Of a stretch of 64,000 bases of DNA, positions 48,882 through 57,280 are shown piece after piece. A model generated the notes under the pieces. It saw nothing but the letters and a program-made list of their open reading frames with translations, searched no databases and was not told the DNA's origin. The DNA is from Mycobacterium sp. MFM001 (lineage in GTDB: Bacteria > Actinomycetota > Actinomycetes > Mycobacteriales > Mycobacteriaceae): contig NZ_BFAB01000005.1 of assembly GCF_003402475.1 (NCBI RefSeq), forward strand, positions 251,633 through 315,632. The letters run 5' to 3'. A program made the translations under genes and the position numbers. Within the stretch, counting starts at the first letter, position 1, and each line of letters starts with the position of its first letter.

Positions 48882-50885
48882 ATGCGCTATGTCGTTACCG
48901 GCGGTACCGGGTTTATCGGGCGCCGAGTGGTGTCACGTCTGCTGGCCGTCGAGCCCGACGCCGAAGTGTGGGTGCTGGTCCGCCGCGGGTCGGTGGGCCG
49001 CTTCGAACAGCTGGCCGCTGAGTGGGGTGAACGGGCAAAACCGCTGGTCGGCGACCTGACCGCGGCGGATCTGGGGTTGACCGACGAGGCCGTGGCCGAG
49101 CTCGGCGACGTCGCTCATGTGGTGCACTGCGCGGCGGTGTACGACATCACCGCGTCCGACGCCGAGCAGCGCAGCGCCAACGTCGACGGCACCCGCGCCG
49201 TGATCGAGCTGGCACGGCGGCTGGACGCGACGCTGCACCACGTGTCGTCGATCGCGGTGGCCGGCAACTTCCGCGGCGAGTACACCGAGGCCGATTTCGA
49301 CGTCGGCCAGGAGCTGCCGACGCCGTATCACCAGACCAAGTTCGAAGCCGAGCAGCTGGTGCGTTCGGCGTCGGGGTTGCGGTATCGCGTGTACCGGCCG
49401 GCGGTGGTGGTCGGTGATTCGCGCACCGGCGAGATGGACAAGATCGACGGCCCGTACTACTTCTTTCCGGTCTTGGCTCGGTTGGCTGTCTTGCCCCGGT
49501 TCACCCCGATCATGTTGCCCGACACCGGACGCACCAACATCGTGCCGGTCGACTACGTGGTCAACGCGCTGGTCTGGCTGATGCACGCCGACGGACGAGA
49601 CGGCCAGACGTTCCACCTGACTGCACCGAAAACCATTGGGCTGCGTGGTATTTACCGCGGTATCGCCGCCGAGGCGGGATTGCCGGCGCTGCGCGGGTCG
49701 CTGCCGCGTTCGGTCGCCGCGCCGGTGCTGCGGGTGCGCGGCCGGGCGAAGGTGTGGCGCAACATGGCGGCCACCCAGCTGGGGATTCCCGCCGAAGTTC
49801 TCGACGTCGTCGACCTGGCGCCCACTTTTGTTTCCGACGAGACACGGAAAGCGTTGCGCGGCAGTGGGATCGACGTTCCGGAGTTCGCGTCCTACGCGCC
49901 GCGGCTGTGGCGGTATTGGGCCGAGCATCTGGACCCGGACCGGGCCCGTCGCGGCGATCCGCTGGCAGGCAAGCACGTCATCATCACCGGCGCGTCCAGC
50001 GGGATCGGGCGGGCCTCGGCAATCGCGGTGGCCGAGCGGGGTGCGACGGTGTTCGCCCTGGCCCGCAACGGCGAGGCGCTCGACGATCTGGTCGCCGAGA
50101 TCCGCGCGGCCGGCGGCCAGGCCTACGCGTTTACTTGCGACGTCACCGATTCGGCGTCGGTGGAGCACACTGTCAAGGACATCCTGGGACGGTTCGACCA
50201 TGTCGATTATCTGGTCAACAATGCCGGCCGGTCGATCCGCCGGTCGGTGGTCAATTCCGTTGACCGCCTGCATGACTACGAGCGGGTGATGGCGGTCAAT
50301 TACTTCGGCGCGGTGCGGATGGTGCTGGCGCTGTTGCCGCACTGGAGGGAGCGGCGGTTCGGTCACGTCGTCAACGTGTCCAGCGCCGGGGTGCAGGCTC
50401 GCAGCCCCAAGTACAGCTCGTATCTGCCGTCGAAGGCGGCGCTGGATGCGTTCGCCGAGGTGGTGTCGAGCGAGACGCTGTCGGATCACATCACGTTCAC
50501 CAACATCCACATGCCGCTGGTGCGCACGCCGATGATTGCGCCGTCGCGACGGCTCAACCCGATGCGCGCGATCAGCCCCGAGCATGCGGCGGCCATGGTG
50601 GTGCGCGGCCTGATCGAAAAGCCGGCGCGCATCGACACGCCGCTGGGCACGCTGGCCGAGGCCGGCAACTACTTCACGCCCAAGCTGTCGCGGCGGATCC
50701 TGCATCAGCTGTATCTCGGCTACCCGGATTCGGCGGCCGCGTTGGGTATCGAGCCCGCGGATTCTGTTGCGCCGCAGTCGTCGTCGCGGCGACGGCCGAA
50801 ACGTCCGGTGCGCGCTGTCACTCGGGTGCGGGTACCGCGACCGGTGCGACGGGCGGTGCGTTTGGTACCCGGGGTGCATTGGTAA
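48882..50885 (+). CDS. acrA1: Two-domain fatty acyl-CoA reductase
   Basis: A 667-residue fusion. Residues 1 to about 360 form an extended SDR (GGTGFIGRR at 7-15, YHQTK active site), the thioester reductase-like half; from about 365 a classical SDR follows (GASSGIG, YLPSK). Such fusions reduce long-chain acyl-CoA to aldehyde and alcohol, supplying wax esters. The tail is arginine-rich. The ATG at 48882 begins directly at the Rossmann strand (MRYVVTGG). Corresponds to Rv3391, but the gene that follows differs from M. tuberculosis. Confidence 0.92.
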   Translation: MRYVVTGGTGFIGRRVVSRLLAVEPDAEVWVLVRRGSVGRFEQLAAEWGERAKPLVGDLTAADLGLTDEAVAELGDVAHVVHCAAVYDITASDAEQRSANVDGTRAVIELARRLDATLHHVSSIAVAGNFRGEYTEADFDVGQELPTPYHQTKFEAEQLVRSASGLRYRVYRPAVVVGDSRTGEMDKIDGPYYFFPVLARLAVLPRFTPIMLPDTGRTNIVPVDYVVNALVWLMHADGRDGQTFHLTAPKTIGLRGIYRGIAAEAGLPALRGSLPRSVAAPVLRVRGRAKVWRNMAATQLGIPAEVLDVVDLAPTFVSDETRKALRGSGIDVPEFASYAPRLWRYWAEHLDPDRARRGDPLAGKHVIITGASSGIGRASAIAVAERGATVFALARNGEALDDLVAEIRAAGGQAYAFTCDVTDSASVEHTVKDILGRFDHVDYLVNNAGRSIRRSVVNSVDRLHDYERVMAVNYFGAVRMVLALLPHWRERRFGHVVNVSSAGVQARSPKYSSYLPSKAALDAFAEVVSSETLSDHITFTNIHMPLVRTPMIAPSRRLNPMRAISPEHAAAMVVRGLIEKPARIDTPLGTLAEAGNYFTPKLSRRILHQLYLGYPDSAAALGIEPADSVAPQSSSRRRPKRPVRAVTRVRVPRPVRRAVRLVPGVHW

Positions 50886-50895
50886 TCCCCTTGGC

Positions 50896-51579
50896 GTGAC
50901 CGCTGAGCTGTTGGCCGCGGCCGGCGTGTGCGTGATGCCACCCGTCGACGTCGCGCGCGGCCTCGGCGTCGACGAGGACGGGTGGACCGGATTCGCCGCG
51001 CATTGGGAGGAGTTGGCGCCGGATCCTTATGCGGCCGAGTTGGGCATTCGGCGGCTGCGCCGCTATGGCCATTACACGGTCGCCGACGGCGTCGCGACGC
51101 GGATGCCCACCGGCGCGTTCGTGCAACCGCAGGACTCGAACCCGCTCTATGTCGAGCGGGATCGCCACTTCGAGCCGCTGACTGAAGCGTTCGCCAGCGA
51201 TCCGGTGTTGCGGCGGCTACTGAGGTTGCTGGGCCGGTTCGCGACGGCCCTTGACGACGTTGCGCAGTGGACCGTCAAGGTGCACCCGTTCCGGGTCGTC
51301 GCATTGGCGGGCGCCGATGGTCGGCCGACCCCCGAGGGGCTGCACCACGACGGCGTCACGCTGGTCACCTCGCTGCTGATCGACCGGCGCAATGCCGTGG
51401 GCGGCGAGAGCACGGTGTTCGACCTTGCGGGCCGGCGGCTGCTGACGACGACACTGTCGGAGCGGGGCACGCTGCTGTTGGGCGACGATCGTCGCACCGT
51501 GCACGGCGTCTCGCCGATCCGGCCAGTTGACGAGTCAGCGCCCGCGTTGCGCGACGTTCTGGTAATCACGTTCGCGTGA
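50896..51579 (+). CDS. 2-oxoglutarate/Fe(II)-dependent dioxygenase
   Basis: A 227-residue oxygenase of the 2OG-Fe dioxygenase family (as in isoleucine hydroxylase-type proteins). GLHHDGVTLV gives the H-x-D iron ligands and DDRRTVHGVSPI the distal histidine; an arginine for 2-oxoglutarate lies just after (PIRP). The substrate is likely a free amino acid or small molecule by family analogy. GTG start 10 bp after acrA1 and GTGA overlap with iunH. In M. tuberculosis cmaA1 occupies this spot. Confidence 0.82.
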   Translation: MTAELLAAAGVCVMPPVDVARGLGVDEDGWTGFAAHWEELAPDPYAAELGIRRLRRYGHYTVADGVATRMPTGAFVQPQDSNPLYVERDRHFEPLTEAFASDPVLRRLLRLLGRFATALDDVAQWTVKVHPFRVVALAGADGRPTPEGLHHDGVTLVTSLLIDRRNAVGGESTVFDLAGRRLLTTTLSERGTLLLGDDRRTVHGVSPIRPVDESAPALRDVLVITFA

Positions 51580-52520
51580 CCACATCACCGATTTTTCTCG
51601 ACGTCGACACCGGGGTCGACGATGCGCTGGCGTTGGTGTATCTGCTCGCCAGCCCGGAGGCCGACGTGGTGGGTATCGCGTCGACCGGCGGAAACGTTGG
51701 CGTAGACCAGGTTTGCGAGAACAACCTCGCTCTGCTCGACCTGTGCCGGGCGCCCGACATCCCGGTCGCCAAGGGCGCCGGGCAGCCGCTGAGCTGCCCG
51801 ATGTGCCCGCCGGGAAAAGCCCACGGGCCCAAGGGTTTAGGTTACGTCGAGCTGCCCGCGAGTAATCGGCAGCTGGTCGGGTATGACGCCGCGACGGCCT
51901 GGGTGAAGGCGGCACGCGCCCACCCCGGGGAGCTGATCGGGGTGGCCACTGGGCCGCTGACCAACCTGGCGCTGGCGTTGCGCGCCGAACCCGCGCTGCC
52001 GACGCTGCTACGCCGGCTGGTGATCATGGGCGGCGCCTACGACTACCGCGGCAACACCAATCCGGTCGCCGAATGGAATATTCACGTGGATCCCGAAGCG
52101 GCGGCCGAAGTCTTTGCGGCGTGGTCTGATCCCATCTTGTGCGGGCTGGACCTGACCCAGCACATCGCGATGACGCCGGCGCACCTGGAGCGGCTAGCGC
52201 CTGGTCGTTTGGCCCGGTTCATCGACGACGCGATGCGGTTCTACTTCGAGGCCCACCGCGACGCCGGCCACGGGTATCTGGCGCACCTGCACGACCCGCT
52301 GGCGGCCGCGGTGGCGTTGGATCCGGATCTTGTGACGACCCAGCCAGCCACGGTCGACGTCGAGCTTGCGGGCACGCTGACCCGCGGCATGACGGTGACT
52401 GACTGGACAGGGCGCTGGGGACGAAAACCTAACGCGCTCATCGGTATTGGCGTAGACCCTGACGTGTTCTTCGATCGGTTCATCGACCGGGTCGGCGTGT
52501 TCGCGCAGCGGCTGGGCTAG
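51576..52520 (+). CDS. iunH: Nucleoside hydrolase
   Basis: Hydrolyses the N-glycosidic bond of purine or pyrimidine ribonucleosides. It has 314 residues. DVDTGVDDA (9-17) is the calcium-binding aspartate cluster of the family; GPLTNLALAL and the EWNIHVDPEAA segment (calcium and ribose contacts) follow, and HDPLAAAVALDP is near the end. Corresponds to Rv3393. GTG start coupled to the dioxygenase; ends 1 bp from the convergent imuB stop. Confidence 0.93.
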   Translation: MTTSPIFLDVDTGVDDALALVYLLASPEADVVGIASTGGNVGVDQVCENNLALLDLCRAPDIPVAKGAGQPLSCPMCPPGKAHGPKGLGYVELPASNRQLVGYDAATAWVKAARAHPGELIGVATGPLTNLALALRAEPALPTLLRRLVIMGGAYDYRGNTNPVAEWNIHVDPEAAAEVFAAWSDPILCGLDLTQHIAMTPAHLERLAPGRLARFIDDAMRFYFEAHRDAGHGYLAHLHDPLAAAVALDPDLVTTQPATVDVELAGTLTRGMTVTDWTGRWGRKPNALIGIGVDPDVFFDRFIDRVGVFAQRLG

Positions 52521-52521
52521 G

Positions 52522-54090
52522 TCACTCGTAGATGCCCTCCAGATACCACCGCCGCTGGCGGTAGCACAGCAGCAGCGCCGTACCGGGATCACCGTCCACC
52601 AGCACCTGAGCCCGGGCGGTGCGACCTTTGGCCCGGTCCGGATCCCACCATCGCTCGTCGACCGGCCATGGCCCGGCCCACCAGCGCAACGGATCGTCAC
52701 GACCGCGGACGGTCAGCCGTGCCGGGTCGGCAGAAAACAGCCCCCGGCTGGTCACTCGTATCGGATTGCCTTGTGCGTCAAGCAGTTCCACCGGGTCGTC
52801 GAGCAACACCGTCGGCGACGGTTCGGGCAATTGACCGGGCCAGGGTTGACGCGGGTCGGCCAAAAGCACCGGCTCGTCGCCCAGCGGTGTCAGCGTGATG
52901 CGCTCGGCCGGCCCGCGACCACCGGACAGCACCGGCACCTGCACCGCCTCCGGGCCGAGCAGGCCCTGCACCCGCACCAGCGCCCGTCGGGCCCGCAGCC
53001 GGTCGTCCTCACCCAGGCCACCCCATAACGGCAACTGGAGCGCCCCGGCAGAGATCACCTCCACCGCCTGCAGCCGCAGCTGGGTCACCGGCGCGGTGGG
53101 CCGATCGTCGACCTTCCGCTTGTTCAGCCAGCCGTCGAGCTGCCAGCGCACCCGGTCGGCGGTGGCGTCTTCGGTCAACGGCTCGGCGCATCGCCAAACC
53201 CGCTGTAGCTCTTCGCCATTGGCGGTAACGGCGTGGATGGCCAGCCGGGTGCATCCCACCCCGGCAGCCATCAACACCTGATGCAACGTAGCGGCCAGCG
53301 AGCGGCCGGCGAAGGCCGCGGCATCGACCCGGTCGATCGGCGGGTCGGGACGCAGCACGGCGTCGAGTTCCGCCGGCGGCTCACGCCCCGACGGCGCACG
53401 TTCCGGCTCGCCGCGGGCGAACCGGTGCGCGGTCACCGCGTCGGCGCCGAACCTCGACGCCACGTCGCTGCGGGACAATGCGGCGAACTGCCCGATCGTG
53501 CGAATCCCCATCCGCCACAACAGATCCGCCAGCTCCTCCCGGCCGGGCCCGGACAGGCTGGGCTCGGTGGCCAGTTGGCGGATCGACAGCGCCGACAGGA
53601 ACCGCGCGTCTTCGCCCGGCGCCACCACCCGACCCGCGCGGGCAGCGAAGACGGCGGTGGACAGCTGATCGGCGATCCCGACTTGACACTCGGCGCCGGC
53701 GGCGGCCACCGCGTCGACCAACCGCTCGGCCGCGGTCTGCTCGGACCCGAAAAAGCGGGCCGCCCCGCGCATCGGCAACACCATGAGGCCCGGCCGCAGC
53801 ACCTCGGCGCGGGGCACCAGATCATCGACCGCCGCGACGACGCCTTCGAAGAACCGGGCGTCGCGGTCGGCGTCCGCGGCCACCACATGCAGATCAGGGC
53901 AGCGAGCCTGAGATTCCCGGCGCCGCAGCCCCCGTCGCACTCCGGCCGCACGGGCAGCCGATGAGCAGGCGATCACTCGGTTGGCCAGGGTGACCGCGAT
54001 CGGAGCCGTCGCGGGCAAGCCGGCGGCCGCTGCCGCGGCGACCGCCGGCCAGTCCATACACCAGATCGCCAGTACGCGGGAGGAGGCCAT
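52522..54090 (-). CDS. imuB: ImuB, catalytically inactive Y-family polymerase homologue
   Basis: Adapter of the mycobacterial mutasome: links DnaE2 and ImuA' to the sliding clamp during SOS mutagenesis. It has 522 residues. The Y-family fold is recognisable but the catalytic acidic residues are missing (IWCMDWPAV stands where DxD would be). The clamp-binding motif QLPLWG lies at 352-357. The C-terminal part binds partner proteins. 3 bp after imuA'. Corresponds to Rv3394c. Confidence 0.94.
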   Translation of the reverse strand: MASSRVLAIWCMDWPAVAAAAAAGLPATAPIAVTLANRVIACSSAARAAGVRRGLRRRESQARCPDLHVVAADADRDARFFEGVVAAVDDLVPRAEVLRPGLMVLPMRGAARFFGSEQTAAERLVDAVAAAGAECQVGIADQLSTAVFAARAGRVVAPGEDARFLSALSIRQLATEPSLSGPGREELADLLWRMGIRTIGQFAALSRSDVASRFGADAVTAHRFARGEPERAPSGREPPAELDAVLRPDPPIDRVDAAAFAGRSLAATLHQVLMAAGVGCTRLAIHAVTANGEELQRVWRCAEPLTEDATADRVRWQLDGWLNKRKVDDRPTAPVTQLRLQAVEVISAGALQLPLWGGLGEDDRLRARRALVRVQGLLGPEAVQVPVLSGGRGPAERITLTPLGDEPVLLADPRQPWPGQLPEPSPTVLLDDPVELLDAQGNPIRVTSRGLFSADPARLTVRGRDDPLRWWAGPWPVDERWWDPDRAKGRTARAQVLVDGDPGTALLLCYRQRRWYLEGIYE

Positions 54091-54093
54091 GAC

Positions 54094-54732
54094 TCATCCC
54101 GTCCGGGCCATCGCCCGTCCGCGCGCGCACACGTCGAGCCGCACCTTGCTGATCCGACCGAAGCCGGGCTCGCCGGTCTCGTAACCGCAGACCCGGGCCT
54201 CCAGCCGCATCGACGCCCCCTGCCAGTCGCCGTCGGTGACCAGCAGGGTGCAGCCCTTCTGGTGCGCGCGGGCCACCACCGCCCGCGCCCGGCTCTGCGG
54301 CACCGAGCGCCCGCCGAGCCCGAGCACCACCAGATCCATCCCGTCCATGAGCACCGCGGCCACCTCGACCGGGTCCGTTCCGGCGTCCGGTATCACCGCG
54401 AGCCGGCTCAGGTCCGCCCCCATCTCCGCGGCGGCCAGCAACCCGATATCCCGTTGGCCGACGATTGCCACGTTGCCGCCCGCCGCCGTCACCGCGGCCA
54501 CCATGCTCAGGGGTAGCGAACGGGCTCCCGACAGCACCGCCACCGTCCCCCGGGGCAACGCGCCGGGCAACACCTCGGCCAGCATCGGCGGGATCGGCAA
54601 CCCCGCCTGCGGCTCCGGTAACGGCCCCCGGGAGCCGACTGCCCCAGACACTTTTTCGGACAACACAGCCATCTGCCGTCGCAGCTGTTTCAGCTGCTCA
54701 GCGCGGTCTTGAACTACAGCAGCGGCCGTCAT
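54094..54732 (-). CDS. imuA: ImuA', RecA-like mutasome accessory protein
   Basis: A 212-residue protein distantly related to the RecA core without a proper Walker A ([11 protein letters not shown] stands in its place); it joins ImuB and DnaE2. [20 protein letters not shown] forms a helical N-terminus. The ATG at 54732 is chosen because a full promoter with an SOS box ends 6 bp upstream; a longer frame to 54771 would read through that box. Corresponds to Rv3395c. Confidence 0.92.
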   Translation of the reverse strand: MTAAAVVQDRAEQLKQLRRQMAVLSEKVSGAVGSRGPLPEPQAGLPIPPMLAEVLPGALPRGTVAVLSGARSLPLSMVAAVTAAGGNVAIVGQRDIGLLAAAEMGADLSRLAVIPDAGTDPVEVAAVLMDGMDLVVLGLGGRSVPQSRARAVVARAHQKGCTLLVTDGDWQGASMRLEARVCGYETGEPGFGRISKVRLDVCARGRAMARTG

Positions 54733-54735
54733 GTA

Positions 54736-54764
54736 TCGAATGTATGTTCGAACACTGACACCGT
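54736..54764 (-). promoter_or_regulatory. Promoter and SOS box of imuA'-imuB
   Basis: On the minus strand: -35 TTGACG, 17-bp spacer, -10 TACATT, then 6 bp to the ATG at 54732 (leaderless). TCGAACATACATTCGA (54736-54751) is a LexA site with one half-site change (ATTCGA for GTTCGA) and covers the -10. Same arrangement as at dnaE2. Confidence 0.88.
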
Positions 54765-54816
54765 CAAGCAACGGGATACAGCTGGGGCAAATGGTGTTCC
54801 TGTGAGCCGGACCGGC

Positions 54817-54877
54817 GTCGAGATTGCGGTGAGGGCTGTGATCCAGGCCGTGTCACGACCCTAGACGCAATCTCGAC
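54817..54877. repeat. Inverted repeat after guaA
   Basis: GTCGAGATTGCG (54817-54828) and CGCAATCTCGAC (54866-54877) are perfect 12-bp arms, with a short inner AGGG/CCCT pairing in the 37-nt loop. It lies 12 bp after the guaA stop, so it may end that transcript and shield imuA'. Arm sequence unrelated to hairpin copies A-D. Confidence 0.7.
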
Positions 54878-54888
54878 GAAGAAGCCGA

Positions 54889-56442
54889 CTACTCCCATTC
54901 GATGGTGCCCGGAGGTTTGCTGGTGACGTCCAGCACCACCCGGTTGACCTCGGCGACCTCGTTGGTGATTCGCGTCGAGATGCGCTCGAGCACCTCGTAG
55001 GGCACCCGGGTCCAGTCGGCGGTCATCGCGTCCTCGCTGGACACCGGTCGCAGCACGATCGGATGCCCGTAGGTGCGACCGTCGCCCTGCACGCCCACCG
55101 ATCGGATGTCGGCCAGCAGCACCACCGGGCACTGCCAGATCTGGTGGTCCAGCCCCGCCGCGGTCAGCTCCTCGCGGGCGATCTGATCGGCCCGCCGCAA
55201 GGTTTCCAGCCGCGCCGCGGTGACCTCGCCGACGATCCGGATCGCCAGGCCCGGACCCGGAAACGGCTGGCGCGCAACGATTTCCTCCGGCAGCCCCAAT
55301 TCCCGTCCGACCGCACGCACCTCGTCCTTGAACAGCAGCCGCAACGGCTCGACGAGTTTGAACTTCAGGTCGCCGGGAAGACCGCCGACATTGTGGTGGC
55401 TCTTGATGTTCGCCGCGCCGGTGCCGCCGCCGGACTCCACCACGTCCGGGTACAGCGTGCCCTGCACCAGGAACTCAATTTCCTTGTCGCCCACGATATC
55501 CCGCACCGCGCCCTCGAAGGCCCGGATGAACTGGCGGCCGATGATCTTGCGCTTGCCTTCGGGGTTGGTCACCCCCGACAGCGCCGCCAAGAAAGTCGAT
55601 GCCGCGTCGACGGTGACCAAATGAGCCCCCGTCGCCGCGACGAAGTCACGCTGCACCTGCGCACGCTCACCGGCGCGCAACAGCCCGTGGTCGACGAACA
55701 CACACGTCAGCCGATCGCCGATGGCCCGCTGCACCAGTGCCGCGGCCACCGCCGAGTCCACCCCGCCGGACAGTCCGCAGATCGCGTGTCCGTCACCGAT
55801 CTGTTCGCGCACCTGCTCGACGAGCGCGCTGGCGATATTGGCAGGCGTCCAGTCCGCGCCGATGCCGGCGAAGTCGTGCAGGAACCGGCTGAGCACCTGC
55901 TGCCCGTGCGGGGTGTGCATGACTTCGGGGTGGTACTGCACGCCGGCCAGCCGTCGGGTCTGGTCCTCGAAGGCGGCCACCGGAGAGGCCGCGCTGGCGG
56001 CCACCACCTCGAACCCCTGCGGCGCGGCAGTGACGGCGTCGCGGTGGCTCATCCATACCGGCTGGGTCTCCGGTAGACCCGAATGTAGTTCGCCGCCAAG
56101 GGCTTTCAGCTCAGTACGGCCGAACTCGCTGGTGCCGGTGGGCGCGACGGTGCCGCCGAGCGCCTGGGCCATGGCCTGAAACCCGTAGCAGATGCCGAAC
56201 ACCGGCACGCCTAAGTCGAACACTGCGGGGTCGAGCTGCGGCGCGCCGTCGGCGTACACGCTGGCGGGCCCGCCGGAGAGCACCAGCGCCTGCGGGTCGC
56301 GGGCCTTGATCTCTTCGACCGACGCGGTGTGCGGAACCACTTCGGAGAACACTCGGGCCTCGCGTACCCGGCGGGCGATCAGCTGGGCGTACTGCGCGCC
56401 GAAATCGACGACCAGCACGGGGCGGGGCGATGCTGTGTCCAC
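54889..56442 (-). CDS. guaA: GMP synthase (glutamine-hydrolysing)
   Basis: Aminates XMP to GMP with glutamine as nitrogen source. It has 517 residues: class I amidotransferase (1 to about 195; nucleophile C85 in GICYGFQ), ATP pyrophosphatase ([12 protein letters not shown] loop) and C-terminal dimerisation domain (ending [10 protein letters not shown]). Corresponds to Rv3396c. Divergent from the beta-phosphoglucomutase gene. guaB3 lies at the right end of the window. Confidence 0.97.
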   Translation of the reverse strand: MDTASPRPVLVVDFGAQYAQLIARRVREARVFSEVVPHTASVEEIKARDPQALVLSGGPASVYADGAPQLDPAVFDLGVPVFGICYGFQAMAQALGGTVAPTGTSEFGRTELKALGGELHSGLPETQPVWMSHRDAVTAAPQGFEVVAASAASPVAAFEDQTRRLAGVQYHPEVMHTPHGQQVLSRFLHDFAGIGADWTPANIASALVEQVREQIGDGHAICGLSGGVDSAVAAALVQRAIGDRLTCVFVDHGLLRAGERAQVQRDFVAATGAHLVTVDAASTFLAALSGVTNPEGKRKIIGRQFIRAFEGAVRDIVGDKEIEFLVQGTLYPDVVESGGGTGAANIKSHHNVGGLPGDLKFKLVEPLRLLFKDEVRAVGRELGLPEEIVARQPFPGPGLAIRIVGEVTAARLETLRRADQIAREELTAAGLDHQIWQCPVVLLADIRSVGVQGDGRTYGHPIVLRPVSSEDAMTADWTRVPYEVLERISTRITNEVAEVNRVVLDVTSKPPGTIEWE

Positions 56443-56497
56443 CGGGACAGTCTAATGAGCGCGTCGGGCGCGAAAACGCCGTCGGCCACGGCCGGGC

Positions 56498-57271
56498 ATG
56501 GTGAAGTGTTACTGCGACGAAACGAGGGGGTCTGCTGTGCTGGGTTTGCCGGAAACTGTGCACGCGTGTCTGTTCGACCTCGACGGTGTTCTCACCGACA
56601 CCGCGAGCGTGCACACCAAGGCCTGGAAGGCCATGTTCGACGCGTATCTGAAGCAACGAGCCGAACGCACCGGCGAAAAATTCGTCCCGTTCGATCCCGA
56701 AAGCGACTACCGCCAGTACGTCGACGGCAAGAAGCGCGAGGACGGCGTGCGGTCCTTCCTGGCCAGCCGCGACATCGAGCTGCCCGACGGCGACCCGGAC
56801 GACCCGCCGGATGCCGAGACCGTGCACGGCCTTGGGAACCGCAAGAACGAGGCATTCCAGCAGACGCTGCACGACGACGGTGTCGAGGTGTTCGACGGGT
56901 CGCGGCGCTACCTGGAGGCAGTCGCGGACGCAGGGCTGGCCACCGCGGTGGTGTCGTCGAGCGCCAACACCCGCGACGTGCTGGAGATCACCGGGCTGGA
57001 CCGGTTCATCAGCCAGCGCGTCGACGGGGTGACGCTGCGCGAGGAGCACATCGCAGGCAAGCCCGCGCCCGACTCGTTTCTGCGGGCAGCCGAGCTGCTC
57101 GAGGTCGAACCGGGCGCAGCGGCCGTGTTCGAGGACGCCCTGTCCGGGGTGAAGGCCGGGCGGGCGGGTAACTTCGGCTTCGTGGTGGGCGTCGACCGGG
57201 TGGGCCAAGCCGAGGACTTGCGCCGCAACGGCGCCGACGTCGTTGTCACCGACCTGGCCGATCTGCTGTAG
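56498..57271 (+). CDS. Beta-phosphoglucomutase-like HAD protein
   Basis: A 257-residue HAD phosphotransferase. [10 protein letters not shown] (D27, D29) is the catalytic loop with the threonine/valine pattern of beta-[14 protein letters not shown] and [14 protein letters not shown] are motifs III and IV. Expected to convert beta-glucose-1-P to glucose-6-P. The next gene, 10 bp downstream, is a GH65 phosphorylase that makes beta-glucose-1-P, so the pair forms a disaccharide phosphorolysis unit. Corresponds to Rv3400. Confidence 0.9.
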   Translation: MVKCYCDETRGSAVLGLPETVHACLFDLDGVLTDTASVHTKAWKAMFDAYLKQRAERTGEKFVPFDPESDYRQYVDGKKREDGVRSFLASRDIELPDGDPDDPPDAETVHGLGNRKNEAFQQTLHDDGVEVFDGSRRYLEAVADAGLATAVVSSSANTRDVLEITGLDRFISQRVDGVTLREEHIAGKPAPDSFLRAAELLEVEPGAAAVFEDALSGVKAGRAGNFGFVVGVDRVGQAEDLRRNGADVVVTDLADLL

Positions 57272-57280
57272 GCCGCGACG

